Positions 43,923 to 53,220 of a DNA stretch of 64,000 bases are shown in pieces (within the stretch, counting starts at the first letter, position 1; each line of letters starts with the position of its first letter). This stretch comes from Deltaproteobacteria bacterium (GTDB lineage Bacteria; Desulfobacterota; Desulfuromonadia; Geobacterales; Pseudopelobacteraceae): positions 62,001 through 126,000 of the forward strand of contig JACPFJ010000006.1 of assembly GCA_016182975.1 (NCBI GenBank), in the 5' to 3' direction. Position numbers and translations under genes: made by a program. The notes beneath the pieces are model-generated. The model was given only the letters and a program-made list of their open reading frames with translations, was not told where the DNA came from and searched no databases.

Positions 43923-44301
43923 TCTTTATAAGCTCCTCTTCGTACGAAATCAGTTTTTTTGCCACCTTGAGGGCCTGGTAAAAACTAGATTCAAGAATAT
44001 ACGTGCTCATCTGGGAAATCAAGTCATTTGTACTCGGAGCGGCAGCAATAACATCCCGAACCAGGTCCCAATAAAGCTGAGCAATTTCGGATGTCATGCC
44101 GTCACCAATATACATCAACTGGACAACCAGGTAAATCCTTTTACAGGGAGATGTCGCCTCGGCCTCCGTCAGAATGTCCTTTTGCCTGAGAAGCGGCACA
44201 CGGTTTTCCACCAACAGATGGGCGACCTTGGGGCCGTTGGTAAGCACAGCTCCCCCCAAAATGATCCGCTCTCCCGGCTTAAGTGTCAGTTTCAGTGACA
44301 T
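43903..44301 (-). CDS. flbT: FlbT-type flagellin mRNA regulator
   Basis: A 132-residue protein with FlbT features: MSLKLTLKPGERIILGGAVL, NRVPLLRQKDILTEAEA, KRIYLVVQLMYIGD and a helical C-terminus. FlbT in Caulobacter binds the 5' leader of flagellin mRNA and promotes its decay until assembly is ready. Its ATG follows the stop of the 210-residue protein gene by one base. All expected segments are present. A suitable hairpin target in the flagellin leader is visible (see the promoter region entry). Confidence 0.92.
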   Translation of the reverse strand: MSLKLTLKPGERIILGGAVLTNGPKVAHLLVENRVPLLRQKDILTEAEATSPCKRIYLVVQLMYIGDGMTSEIAQLYWDLVRDVIAAAPSTNDLISQMSTYILESSFYQALKVAKKLISYEEELIKNASKSG

Positions 44302-44302
44302 G

Positions 44303-44935
44303 TCAGATTGTCCGCACCGAACTGCTCATGGATTCCTGCACTAAAGCGATCTGGGCGGAAATTACGTCCAGTTGCTTAACGGCGGCATTAACGTGAGAAT
44401 CCGGGGCATCCTGCGGCAAAGTAGGGGTTTGGATTGTGCCGGCAATACCACTTGCCAGTCCTTCCCACAAGTGCTTGACTTTTTCATAAACAGGCTGAGG
44501 TGGCGGCGGTATCATCAGACTCAGGATCTGTTTTTGAAGCGATGAATAGCTCATCAGCTGCTCCATCCGCTCCTTGCTTTCAACCGGAAATGGGGGGAAA
44601 TTTTTGACAATCTTTTCCAGCGACGCCTTCATCTGATCTGCAACAACGTGGGCAACGGTCAACCCCTCGTTCGTTTGACGAATATTGGTAGCCACCGAAT
44701 TGAGGAAATCGGAAATATTGCCCATCCTCTGCAAGGTATCGACTGTATTTTGCGGCAATTCCACTCTGATCGAAATTTTATCACCCGCAATGGACGGAAT
44801 GGCATTCTCTCCAGCAGCATTTTGGACATCCTGCCGCTGCGCGGTTTTTGGCGTCAGCATCTGCTGAACCCCTGTTTGTTGCAATTGAGCTGCCGTTGCA
44901 GCCGCTGCACGCTGGTAATTGCCTTCGATTCTCAT
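44303..44935 (-). CDS. Flagellin-linked protein of unknown function
   Basis: A 210-residue helical, Gln/Ala-rich protein with a good ribosome-binding site (GAGGTGACAGGCC). It starts MRIEGNYQRAAAATAAQ and has a Pro patch IPPPPQPVYEKVK near residue 145. There is no signal peptide and no familiar domain. It is encoded between flagellin and FlbT, so it may be a flagellin chaperone, a secretion partner or a filament accessory. The terminator-like hairpin between it and flagellin should make it less abundant than flagellin. Confidence 0.65.
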   Translation of the reverse strand: MRIEGNYQRAAAATAAQLQQTGVQQMLTPKTAQRQDVQNAAGENAIPSIAGDKISIRVELPQNTVDTLQRMGNISDFLNSVATNIRQTNEGLTVAHVVADQMKASLEKIVKNFPPFPVESKERMEQLMSYSSLQKQILSLMIPPPPQPVYEKVKHLWEGLASGIAGTIQTPTLPQDAPDSHVNAAVKQLDVISAQIALVQESMSSSVRTI

Positions 44936-44965
44936 GGCCTGTCACCTCACGGAGCCGAAATACGC

Positions 44966-44995
44966 GAGCGGGGAGAGGTTGCCCTCTCCCCGCTC
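44966..44995. terminator. Hairpin downstream of flagellin (partial terminator)
   Basis: A perfect 13-bp stem GAGCGGGGAGAGG-ttgc-CCTCTCCCCGCTC. There is no good T-run on the minus strand, so read-through into the 210-residue protein/flbT/flaF is likely; the structure could also protect the flagellin mRNA 3' end. Confidence 0.6.
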
Positions 44996-45023
44996 AGGTT
45001 TGATTCTGTATCTTCTTTTAAGA

Positions 45024-45854
45024 CTAGAAGAGACGGAGTACGGATTGGGCGGCCTGTGAAGACATCGAGAGTGCGGTCGTACCGAGGCTCTGACGAGTCT
45101 GCAGCATCAGCATGTTGGCGCCTTCGTTGTTCATGTCGGCCAGGGTCAGGTTGTCGGCACCGGTCTGCAGCGTTGAGATCATCTTGTCAGTGAAGTCCTG
45201 ACGGGTAGTGATGATGTTCAGGTTGGCAGAAAGACTCTTTGACTGGGTACGCAGGTTGTTGATGGCAGTATCAAGCATTGCGCTCTGTGTGTTGAGGCCA
45301 GCAGTACCGGTCTTCCAGTCGGTGTTTGCACCGGTACCTGCCTGAGAAACACTCAAGCCTATTGAGGTAGAGTTGAAGCCGTTAACCGTCAACTTGGAGG
45401 AAGCATTCTCATTGAAGTTAACAGTAACTGTACCCTGGTTGAGCAGGTTGGTTCCACGATAACCGGAGTCTGAAGAAAGCTGGTCGATCTGGCTCATCAG
45501 GGTGTTGAACTGGGTCACCAGAACCTCGCGATCAGTGGTGATGGAAGTTGCCGCAGCGGATTCTACCAAACCTTTGGCAGCGCTCAACATCGAAGTGATG
45601 GCAGTAATGCCGGCGTCAGCTGCCTTTACCTGCTGAACGGATTCAGCCATGGCATCTTTACGGTTGCTGAAGTCAGCGGCGCGATTCATATGCGCCTGAG
45701 CGGCAAAGAAGTTGGTCGGGTTGTCAAGAGCCGAGTTGACCTGTCTGCCCGTTGAAAGGCGCTCCTGGGTGCGGTCGATCAGCTTTGATGTCCCCTGGAG
45801 TTGGAGGAGGTTGCTTCTCATGCCTGCGGTTAATGAAACGTCTGAAATTGCCAT
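45024..45854 (-). CDS. Flagellin (short, Rhodospirillales-like type)
   Basis: A 276-residue flagellin with intact N-terminal D0/D1 helices (SLTAGMRSNLLQLQGTSKL, DRTQERLSTGRQVNSALDNP) and C-terminal D0 helix (ANMLMLQTRQSLGTTALSMS...SVLRLF). Only a small variable middle (about residues 140-190) is present, so the filament surface loop is short; Ser/Thr-rich stretches there are candidate glycosylation sites. The DVSLTAGMRSNLL start and the adjacent flaF/flbT resemble flagellins of Azospirillum/Magnetospirillum-like bacteria. It has its own sigma-28 promoter and AAAGGGG ribosome-binding site. Confidence 0.95.
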   Translation of the reverse strand: MAISDVSLTAGMRSNLLQLQGTSKLIDRTQERLSTGRQVNSALDNPTNFFAAQAHMNRAADFSNRKDAMAESVQQVKAADAGITAITSMLSAAKGLVESAAATSITTDREVLVTQFNTLMSQIDQLSSDSGYRGTNLLNQGTVTVNFNENASSKLTVNGFNSTSIGLSVSQAGTGANTDWKTGTAGLNTQSAMLDTAINNLRTQSKSLSANLNIITTRQDFTDKMISTLQTGADNLTLADMNNEGANMLMLQTRQSLGTTALSMSSQAAQSVLRLF

Positions 45855-45913
45855 GATGATTCCCCTTTCTGGGTTTTTATTCGGTCTACTGACCGATTCG
45901 TACGTTAATTAAC

Positions 45914-45940
45914 TTATCGGGCGAGTTGCCGGGACCTTTA
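45914..45940 (-). promoter_or_regulatory. Sigma-28 (FliA) promoter of flagellin with leader hairpin
   Basis: On the minus strand TAAAGGTC (45940-45933), 11 bases, CCCGATAA (45921-45914); the consensus is TAAAGTTT-N11-GCCGATAA. The first TAA of the -35 is the stop codon of the upstream glycosyltransferase gene. The leader contains CGGTC-agta-GACCG (about 45883-45896), a small hairpin before the ribosome-binding site that could be a target of FlbT or CsrA. Confidence 0.85.
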
Positions 45941-48586
45941 GCAAGTTTTTTTGGTGGACGTAAAATTGTCCAAATCGGTGAGCAAACGTTGCACTACGGC
46001 GTCCCATTGACCATCCCGTTGCTGGCGATAGAGCCTGACTGACGAATACCAGGGTGAATCAGCCCGCTGTTCAAGCCAGCGCCAGTCCGGGCCAAGTTTG
46101 AGCATAATCCATGTCGGACAGCCAACAGCACCGGCAAGATGGGCCACAGAGGTGTCTACGCAGATCACGAGGTCAAGACCGGCAATCAAAGCGGCAGTAT
46201 CTGCAAACGTCATCAGATGTTCTGAAATGTCCACTATATTGAATTGTTCGGGGAGAGATTTCAGTTGCTGTGCCTGCTCACCCTTTTGCAGACTGACAAA
46301 AGTTATTCCCTCAAGCTCAAACAGCGGGGTCAGCTTTTCAAGCGGGATCGAGCGCTTGTCGTTGCGGAAGGTCTTACGTCCATCCCAGACAAATCCAATC
46401 CGAAGGGTACCGGGAACAGCATATCTGTCAACTATCGCACGCCAATGAATAACCTGCTCAACAGGAGGTGTGAGGTAACCGCCGGGAAAAGGAATTGAGT
46501 CAAGTGTTGTCTTCAATATAAATGGAAGTGACAGTAATGGGATTCTTACGTCAGCCACTGGCTGATGTTCAAGACAGCTTATGGCATCAACAGGCTCTTG
46601 CAATAACTTACCAAGCGGTTTTATGGAATTATCCTGAAATTCAAGAATCACCCGATTACCTTCAGCGGCGACAATCGGCACATACCGCATAAACTGTATC
46701 GTGTCGCCATACCCTTGTTCCGCCTGAATATGCAAGGTCTTTCCCTTTAGTTCCCCACCATCCCACAATGGCAACTCACTCGGCCTGATCGCAATTTTAT
46801 CGGACTTCTGGAAACGCCATTCATACTCCCGCCACCCCTGGATATACTTCCCCTGATGGAGCAGGGCGAGGGCAAGGTTCCAATGGGTATCGGCATCGTC
46901 AGGTTCAATGGCCAAAGCGCGATCATACCATGAGACCGCTTCATCGAGACAATCCACATCGCGGCATGCTGTTCCGATATTTGTCATGGCACTCGTCATG
47001 TCCGGCTTGATCAAAAGCGCCCTTTTAAGGACAGCATATGCCTTTTCAGGCTCCATAAGAGACAAGTAGGCAATACCCATTGAGTTGCAGGCGAGGTAAT
47101 GGTCCGGTTCAAGGGCCAATACCTGTTCATAACAGTCAATCGCCTTTTCCAGATCGCGTTGCCCCAGAAGCTGGTTGCCCCAGAGAAACAGAGCATCGGT
47201 ATTGCCGGGGTCGAGTTCGAGTGTTCTCCTGAAACAGGCCTCCGCTTTATCTTCCTGAGTATTAAGGGCAAAGGCGACAGCCAGATTAAGCCAGCCCATC
47301 ACAAACAAAGGGTCAAGCTGAAGAGCAGCCTGGTAAGCATCAATTGCGTCATCAAGGCGCTGCAATTGCTTGAGTGTGGTTGCCTTGTTGAAGAAGGCGG
47401 CTGAAAAGCGCCTGTCAAGAGCTAGTGCCTTGTCAAAATGAAGCAGGGCTTCCTGGTGCCGCTCCTGCTTGTCCATAAGGTTGCCGATACAATTGAAGGT
47501 TTCAGGGTTGAGAGGATCGAGCGCCAAGGCATGGCGATAGCTTTCGAGAGAGGCACCATGCAGGCCAAGCCCGGCAAGGGCAGCCCCCCTCTTGTTCCAG
47601 GTATAAGCAGAAACCGGTGGCCTTTCGGTCGGGAAGCGTTTTGTGTTGCAACTGGATGCAACTTGATAGAGCTCATCGGCGGCCATAGTCCACGAGCGCT
47701 GACTGGTGGGGCACATCGCCGTTCGTCCCTCGCGCCAGAGGGTGTATGCTGATTCAAGGCGCTCCAGAATCTCTGAAACTGACGGCTCAAACCAGACGGT
47801 CGTCCCGTCCGGGGCAAGTAGCGGTGCAGAGCCAAGAGGCTCAAAGGTGATAGTCGGTTTTCCTGCCGTGCGGAAGGCAGAAAGGGTTGTATCGGTTCCC
47901 AATAACACCCGTGCAGGTGAAAGACAGGCATCAGCCGCGGCAACCAGATCCCAAATGGCGTCAGACGTGGAACCAGCAGCAAGTTCCAATATTCTCGCAG
48001 AATCGATGCCGTTATGTTCGAGAAAACCGATGCGATCCCACGGCGCACACCCCTCAAGATCGCAATAGGGTGAAGGCCGCAGATCATCCATGCCGCGACT
48101 GGTCAAATCCCAGCAGCAGGCAAACCAGCATTCGTTGTGATCCGCCATGAACCGGCTCATCGCTGCCAGGATCAGGTCATGCCCCTGGTGCAGTGAGAGT
48201 GTGCCGCTTGTCGCCACCACGAACCTGCCGTCTCGTGGACGCACAAGTGATCGATCCAATGGCGGGACATCGCAACCTGGCAGCACGGCAACGACATTGG
48301 CTATCCCGCGGATTCTGAGCTGATGCTCCAGCCATAGTGACGGGACAATGATCATATCCCATGAGTACTGCTGATGGAGGCACGCCGGCGTGATCTGCCC
48401 ATTTTCAGGGAGATAGATGCCTATATGCACATCCGAACAATCGTCTAAAGTCTGTGGCTGAAAACTGCACGCATCAACCGGAAGCAGCGCGACCCTCTCT
48501 AAAGGCGGATGGAGGGCTAACGCCTGCACCAGACGCCGATAATAGTGACGAAGATCATCAGAATTGACGGGTAAAGAGAAGATCAT
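45938..48586 (-). CDS. Three-part glycosyltransferase: GT4-like + TPR + GT9-like
   Basis: An 882-residue protein. Residues ~1-300 resemble a GT4/GT-B glycosyltransferase (MIIVPSLWLEHQLRIRG, VLPGCDVPPLDR, FVVATSGTLSLHQGHDL). Residues ~330-590 hold about seven TPR repeats (for example SLESYRHALALDPLNPETF). Residues ~613-872 resemble the donor-binding half of heptosyltransferase-like GT9 (HIQAEQGYGDTIQFMRYVP, CVDTSVAHLAGAVGCPTWIM). TPR-linked GT9-like enzymes frequently act on flagellin, and the next gene is flagellin. Sugar and acceptor are inferred. Base composition is lower in GC than the respiratory region. Confidence 0.85.
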   Translation of the reverse strand: MIFSLPVNSDDLRHYYRRLVQALALHPPLERVALLPVDACSFQPQTLDDCSDVHIGIYLPENGQITPACLHQQYSWDMIIVPSLWLEHQLRIRGIANVVAVLPGCDVPPLDRSLVRPRDGRFVVATSGTLSLHQGHDLILAAMSRFMADHNECWFACCWDLTSRGMDDLRPSPYCDLEGCAPWDRIGFLEHNGIDSARILELAAGSTSDAIWDLVAAADACLSPARVLLGTDTTLSAFRTAGKPTITFEPLGSAPLLAPDGTTVWFEPSVSEILERLESAYTLWREGRTAMCPTSQRSWTMAADELYQVASSCNTKRFPTERPPVSAYTWNKRGAALAGLGLHGASLESYRHALALDPLNPETFNCIGNLMDKQERHQEALLHFDKALALDRRFSAAFFNKATTLKQLQRLDDAIDAYQAALQLDPLFVMGWLNLAVAFALNTQEDKAEACFRRTLELDPGNTDALFLWGNQLLGQRDLEKAIDCYEQVLALEPDHYLACNSMGIAYLSLMEPEKAYAVLKRALLIKPDMTSAMTNIGTACRDVDCLDEAVSWYDRALAIEPDDADTHWNLALALLHQGKYIQGWREYEWRFQKSDKIAIRPSELPLWDGGELKGKTLHIQAEQGYGDTIQFMRYVPIVAAEGNRVILEFQDNSIKPLGKLLQEPVDAISCLEHQPVADVRIPLLSLPFILKTTLDSIPFPGGYLTPPVEQVIHWRAIVDRYAVPGTLRIGFVWDGRKTFRNDKRSIPLEKLTPLFELEGITFVSLQKGEQAQQLKSLPEQFNIVDISEHLMTFADTAALIAGLDLVICVDTSVAHLAGAVGCPTWIMLKLGPDWRWLEQRADSPWYSSVRLYRQQRDGQWDAVVQRLLTDLDNFTSTKKTC

Positions 48587-48592
48587 AGCGCC

Positions 48593-49735
48593 TCATCTGA
48601 TCCCGAACAGCTGTTCTGGTGATTTGTCAGTTACGCAACAGAGCCGGCATTTTTCCTCCCACGATTCCGGGAGCGATAAGCCGTTAAAATGCTCCGTAAT
48701 GCTGTCGAATTGGCGTTCCAGAATACGCGATGACGGGTCGAGATTGCGGATAACCGCCAAACCGGAAGGCTTGACCGGAAGCGTTACAATATCGAGATCA
48801 GGGCGGATGGTTTTCAGGCAGGGGATGATTTTCCAGACGTCTCCCAACCAGAATGCTGATTTTCTATTACGCTCGGCAACCAGAGCGTTCACCGGCAGAC
48901 AGTCATGGATCAATATCATGGAGTCTGGACTGGCAAAACGCTCTACATTGATGAAATCCCTGAGGGTCTGCTCAAACAGATGGAGCCCGTCCAGAAAGGC
49001 TACATCGATTGCCCGCTTGCCGAGAATTTCCGGAAGGTTGATGGATGAAAAAAAATCATCACTGGTCATACGGAAAAGCTGAGGGGCTGCTTCGGGAGAA
49101 TGGAAATAAATTTCCTCCTTCGACCCGGTGGCAGGATCGACTCCCACGGGCGTAGTGCCACAGCGAGCCAGAGCCAATGAGCGTCCCTGCGCCACGCCAA
49201 TCTCCAGGTAGTTTTCCAGTTTTAACCGGGTGTGTATGGTATGGAGAACATCGTAATAATCCTGGGGCAAAAACAGCTCCTGCATATCACACTGTGCAAT
49301 TTCTGATAGCGCATCCCAATCTTCTGGATCGACAACAAGGAGCTTTTCTGCAATGTCACGCGCAGAAGATATGTTTCCAGCTTCCCGTAATGCAGCAGCA
49401 TGAAAAAGTGGGAAAAAATTACCGGGAACCCTAAAAGCGGCGGCTGTTCCGGCAATTGATGCGGCAGCATCATACATCTGTTGGCAAGCAAGCTGACGGG
49501 CAATCATCAATACCATCAGTTGATAGGCTGGCTGGGCAGAAATTAGCGATGGATAGAGACCGGAAAGATCCATTTCCCAATGACGATGGTAAAAGCTGAT
49601 TGCTTCGGTTATTAACAACGAAGCCGTACAAACTTCCTCAAGTTTTCCCTGACGTCCAAGTTCATATACAAGGTTTATGTTAAATTCCAGCTGATTTCGT
49701 ATCGCGGAGCAATCACACATAATTTCACTTACCAT
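48593..49735 (-). CDS. Class I SAM methyltransferase with helical N-terminal region
   Basis: A 380-residue protein. Residues ~1-160 are helical with TPR-like spacing (AREIAEKLLVVDPEDWDALSE-type). The C-terminal domain is a Methyltransf_24-type fold: LENYLEIGVAQGRSLALARC (SAM motif), VGVDPATGSKEE, and VAFLDGLHLFEQTLRDF. It may methylate a sugar or a flagellin residue. The ATG at 49735 overlaps the previous gene by 11 bases; an ATG at 49720 just after that gene's stop is an alternative start. Confidence 0.8.
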   Translation of the reverse strand: MVSEIMCDCSAIRNQLEFNINLVYELGRQGKLEEVCTASLLITEAISFYHRHWEMDLSGLYPSLISAQPAYQLMVLMIARQLACQQMYDAAASIAGTAAAFRVPGNFFPLFHAAALREAGNISSARDIAEKLLVVDPEDWDALSEIAQCDMQELFLPQDYYDVLHTIHTRLKLENYLEIGVAQGRSLALARCGTTPVGVDPATGSKEEIYFHSPEAAPQLFRMTSDDFFSSINLPEILGKRAIDVAFLDGLHLFEQTLRDFINVERFASPDSMILIHDCLPVNALVAERNRKSAFWLGDVWKIIPCLKTIRPDLDIVTLPVKPSGLAVIRNLDPSSRILERQFDSITEHFNGLSLPESWEEKCRLCCVTDKSPEQLFGIR

Positions 49736-51695
49736 CGCCAGTTTTATATTTGAGAAGTTGCAATTCCAAAAACCTGAAGGCAGCCTTTACCTTTGCATCT
49801 TCCGGATACCATGAAATCAGCCGGTCGCAGAGTTCAGCAGCCGAGGTAATATCACCGGAAGCAATAAGATGTTGAAGCTTATCAAAAGCATAATTACGCC
49901 ACAGGCTCTGCAACAGATGTTCACGCTTTTCCCGCCGGGCGATCCCCCGCCATTTGGTCTGAAACAGCTCACGGTTGCGAAGCACGATCTCACCAGCGGT
50001 CTCTTCCCTGCCGAGATAAGGAATGGTGCGAAGGGCACGAATGGTGCCGCTCCAGTGATGATCATAGCCGGTTGTCGGAATCACATAGCTTTTCAAGTCA
50101 GCCATCCTGATCTGAAGCCCCAGATCCCACTCCTCGAAGTAACAGGGGCTGAACGCCGCCTCGAACTTGAGAGTACGGTTATCAAACAGCTCCCGTTTTA
50201 CACAAAAAAGGAACCCGGAAACCGCATCAACCTCAACTGGTTCGGAAAATGTCCCCTTGTCAAAATAGAGATGATCTCCGGCAAGACGAAAATTGACAAA
50301 AGATCCCTGAGGTCCGACACACGCGGCATGATAAAGACTCCACAACCCCTTTTCAAGGTCATCAATCGTCCCGGCGCTGACATGCAGGTCGGCATTCAGA
50401 ATGAAAACCGTTTGAGATTCGGTAACATCAAGTCCCACATTCCAGGCGCGGGATACACCGACATTGCGCTGCATGATTATATAATGATCGATGCGGGGGT
50501 GGGTGCGGAGCTCTTCGGCAATTCCGGGGTCATTAAAAACAACGACCACCTGCCCCGGAACATTTTCCAGGTCCTTGAGCAGTGTCATGATGTTGTACTC
50601 GCTGGCGGGCGAATAATCGAGCACCGGAATTACAAAACTGCGGGAAGGAACAACAGTCGGGGTCGCCCTGGATCGCCAAGCATGATCAGGTTCGGCGAGC
50701 CCTGCGATTGAACGGGAGCGCAGCTCAGCCGCCGAAAAGGTTTCTGCCTTGCCGCCCAGAACGACATGAAGCAGATCCTCCACCCGGTGAAGGTATGTGT
50801 GGGCATTGAGTACAAGTCGCTGCCCACGGGCGGCAGTTTTTTCTCGGATTCGCTCATTATCCAAATAAAACCGGGATACATCGATCAGATTAGAATCGTG
50901 GTAAAGGGCATAATCTTCCCCTTCCACAAAAAGTTCGTCCTGTCCGCTACCACTGGCCATGTCTGCCAGCAGCAGTGAGCCGCTGGCAAGCACTTCGAAA
51001 AAGCGCATATTAAGATCATAGTTGACCGCCTCATTGAAAACGACACGCGACTCCGAAAAAATACGGGCCATATCTTCCAAAAAACAGCGGTCATAATAGA
51101 TTGGAATGTTGGCATTAAGATATGAAAGTAATTTTTCTCGCCGAGACCCGGAAATCACTTTACCCACAAATCCTATTTCATGACATTTTACATCAGTTTT
51201 ATTACCGTGGACATCCGGGTCGCAGGCAAGTGGGAGCCAATATGTTCGCGGGTTTACCTCACGAAGCTTGTCCAGATAGGCACGTTGGGCTATGAAAACA
51301 TAATCAAAAAAAGCGACAATTTGCAAATGAGTTTCCAGGTTGAGGTGGCTATCAATCAGATAACAAACGCGAGGACAATTCAAAGCGTGAAGATTAATAG
51401 GAAAAAAACCGCCATTAGTAGATTCAATCCACAGAAAAAGGTCAGGATGATCTTCAGCTGGGCTCTTTTGCAGTATTTCGGCCATATCAGCAGAAAAGGA
51501 GGTATCAATATCAAGAGGCCGAATTGGTTGTTTTACTGCCTGAAGTGACCAGCGCTCGATATATTCTTCCGGCAATTGGGGCCCAACGGTTATGACCCGA
51601 CAGATTTTTCGCAATGCGCGTTCCAGATAGACAGCGGTTGTAATGGGATACGACACATAGGAAAGCCAAATGGTCTTATTTTTATATTTTTTCAT
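49725..51695 (-). CDS. Bidomain glycosyltransferase (CgeB-like GT + GT2)
   Basis: A 656-residue protein from ATG 51695 (a frame to 51737 adds an unlikely tail). Residues ~1-330 resemble CgeB/GT-B proteins (EIGFVGKVISGSRREKLL, SRVVFNEAVNYDLNMRFFEVLASG). Residues ~370-600 form a GT2 domain (SFVIPVLDYSPASEYNI, QRNVGVSRAWNVGLD, VFILNADLHVS with the Asp of the DxD-like site, and FEEWDLGLQIRMADL). The C-terminal ~50 residues are helical. Two transferase activities in one chain suggest sequential addition of sugars. Confidence 0.82.
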   Translation of the reverse strand: MKKYKNKTIWLSYVSYPITTAVYLERALRKICRVITVGPQLPEEYIERWSLQAVKQPIRPLDIDTSFSADMAEILQKSPAEDHPDLFLWIESTNGGFFPINLHALNCPRVCYLIDSHLNLETHLQIVAFFDYVFIAQRAYLDKLREVNPRTYWLPLACDPDVHGNKTDVKCHEIGFVGKVISGSRREKLLSYLNANIPIYYDRCFLEDMARIFSESRVVFNEAVNYDLNMRFFEVLASGSLLLADMASGSGQDELFVEGEDYALYHDSNLIDVSRFYLDNERIREKTAARGQRLVLNAHTYLHRVEDLLHVVLGGKAETFSAAELRSRSIAGLAEPDHAWRSRATPTVVPSRSFVIPVLDYSPASEYNIMTLLKDLENVPGQVVVVFNDPGIAEELRTHPRIDHYIIMQRNVGVSRAWNVGLDVTESQTVFILNADLHVSAGTIDDLEKGLWSLYHAACVGPQGSFVNFRLAGDHLYFDKGTFSEPVEVDAVSGFLFCVKRELFDNRTLKFEAAFSPCYFEEWDLGLQIRMADLKSYVIPTTGYDHHWSGTIRALRTIPYLGREETAGEIVLRNRELFQTKWRGIARREKREHLLQSLWRNYAFDKLQHLIASGDITSAAELCDRLISWYPEDAKVKAAFRFLELQLLKYKTGDGK

Positions 51696-51751
51696 GGGAG
51701 TAGGTCCTGTCAAAGACGTTTGAGTACTTCTGATCAAGAATGAACTATATA

Positions 51752-52537
51752 TCAGATCTGGCAGATAAATTCAGGGACTTTAGGAATTGCATCTCCGGCA
51801 AGATAAGGGCGTGAGCATCCCTGCTGTGGGATGACCGTACACAGAGAATCGGGCCGTTTTTCCACGCACAGCCAGAACGATACCATCATGTCGTTCGGCA
51901 TGCAGCCATAACTGAATGAATCCAGAACGCCAGGGTAGTACTGATATACCATCCATGGGTCACGCAGGAAGTCCCTTTTAAAGAAGATCAGATAGCTTGA
52001 AACAATCGAATATTTGTTGACGCAATAATAATCGAAAAAAAGTTGGGGTGAAAACATGTAGTAACCATGATCAACATAGTTGGATGCAGGAACGGTCATG
52101 AATATCGCCCGGCCGCCGACCTTCAGCATCTTGTGAATGTTACCCAATACTGTCTGGAGGTCAAAAATATGCTCGGTCGTCCCGCTATCGATAATTACAT
52201 CATATTGCTCGTGCAGCGATTCGGGAACAGGGTTATTGAGATCATGCTCAAAGGTCGGGTGCTCCGCTTCCGAGATGTCACAGCTGTGCACTGTGGAGAA
52301 ACCGAGTGAGGAAAAGAGGGTGGTGTCGTCAATGCAACCGGCTTCCGCACACTCTGTGAGGTTGGAAAGTCGGCAGGGTGTCGGGTGTAGCTGGACTGAA
52401 TGGCGGTCCGCCCACTCCTGCACTTCCTGTAGTGTCAGATACACGGTATTGCGCCCCAGTTCCAACACCGAACCCTGAAATGGCTTTCTATGAGACTCTT
52501 CAAGCAGGAGGCGGAAACCCCCACGGGAAATAGCCAT
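51752..52537 (-). CDS. SAM-dependent methyltransferase (Methyltransf_11-like)
   Basis: A 261-residue protein. The SAM motif is QGSVLELGRNTVYLT (~residue 21), the acidic/loop motif TVHSCDISEAEHPTFEHDL, and the substrate-domain YDVIIDSGTTEHIFDLQ. KMLKVGGRAIFMTVPAS is motif III. This pattern is seen in sugar and lipid methyltransferases in O-antigen/flagellin glycan clusters. The target is unknown. It is in the same orientation as all genes from 45938 to 64000. Confidence 0.8.
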   Translation of the reverse strand: MAISRGGFRLLLEESHRKPFQGSVLELGRNTVYLTLQEVQEWADRHSVQLHPTPCRLSNLTECAEAGCIDDTTLFSSLGFSTVHSCDISEAEHPTFEHDLNNPVPESLHEQYDVIIDSGTTEHIFDLQTVLGNIHKMLKVGGRAIFMTVPASNYVDHGYYMFSPQLFFDYYCVNKYSIVSSYLIFFKRDFLRDPWMVYQYYPGVLDSFSYGCMPNDMMVSFWLCVEKRPDSLCTVIPQQGCSRPYLAGDAIPKVPEFICQI

Positions 52538-52564
52538 GATACTGCTCCTGTGACCCGCTGAAAT

Positions 52565-53215
52565 TTATTGAATATTTGCTACAACTCCCGGCAGCTTTCG
52601 ACAGTAAAAACCCCAATAGGTGTCCGATCCTGCATTATCACCAATCGTCATTAAATACTCTTTACCGTCTGTACACTCAAATCCGCCCTTTGCCAACAGA
52701 GCCAGCCAGCTGCTTTTTGAAAACACACTGTAATGGTTTTTGTTCCATGCATGGCCGGCAGCCGTGTCCGTTCCGGGAACCTCCAGATAGAGCATCCCAC
52801 CCGGTTTCAGCACCCGATGAAATTCACGAAGGGTAAAAAGCGGCATAACGCTATGCTCAATGACATGACGCGCCCAGACAATATCAAACGATTGCGGTTC
52901 AAAATCAAGAAACGACTGATCCATCTTTCTGACATCAAAGCCCTTTGAGCAGCAGACATCAACATCGGTCTGGTTCAGCGTGATGCCGATTGTCTGCGCC
53001 CCGCTATCCTGGAAATAACTCAGGGCCGGCCCCTGGCCACATCCGACATCGAGAATTTTGACTCCAGCACGGAGAGGGTACAAATCGTTCAGTCGCTGGA
53101 GGGCAAGCTCGGTAATCTCGGAATGGATATTCATGGGTGTTTCGGGATAGGTCTCAGTTTCAACCTGTTCAAGAAACTGAAGCAATCGAATAAGACCTGC
53201 TGCTGGAATTTGCAT
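52565..53215 (-). CDS. SAM-dependent methyltransferase (UbiE/Coq5-like fold)
   Basis: A 216-residue class I methyltransferase. VKILDVGCGQGPALSYFQDSG is SAM motif I (~residue 50), FDIVWARHVIEHSVMPLFTL is motif II, and VLKPGGMLYLEVPGTD is motif III. It is five bases downstream of the GT4 gene, so it belongs to the cluster operon. Function in glycan O- or N-methylation is inferred from context only. Confidence 0.85.
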   Translation of the reverse strand: MQIPAAGLIRLLQFLEQVETETYPETPMNIHSEITELALQRLNDLYPLRAGVKILDVGCGQGPALSYFQDSGAQTIGITLNQTDVDVCCSKGFDVRKMDQSFLDFEPQSFDIVWARHVIEHSVMPLFTLREFHRVLKPGGMLYLEVPGTDTAAGHAWNKNHYSVFSKSSWLALLAKGGFECTDGKEYLMTIGDNAGSDTYWGFYCRKLPGVVANIQ

Positions 53216-53220
53216 CTAGA

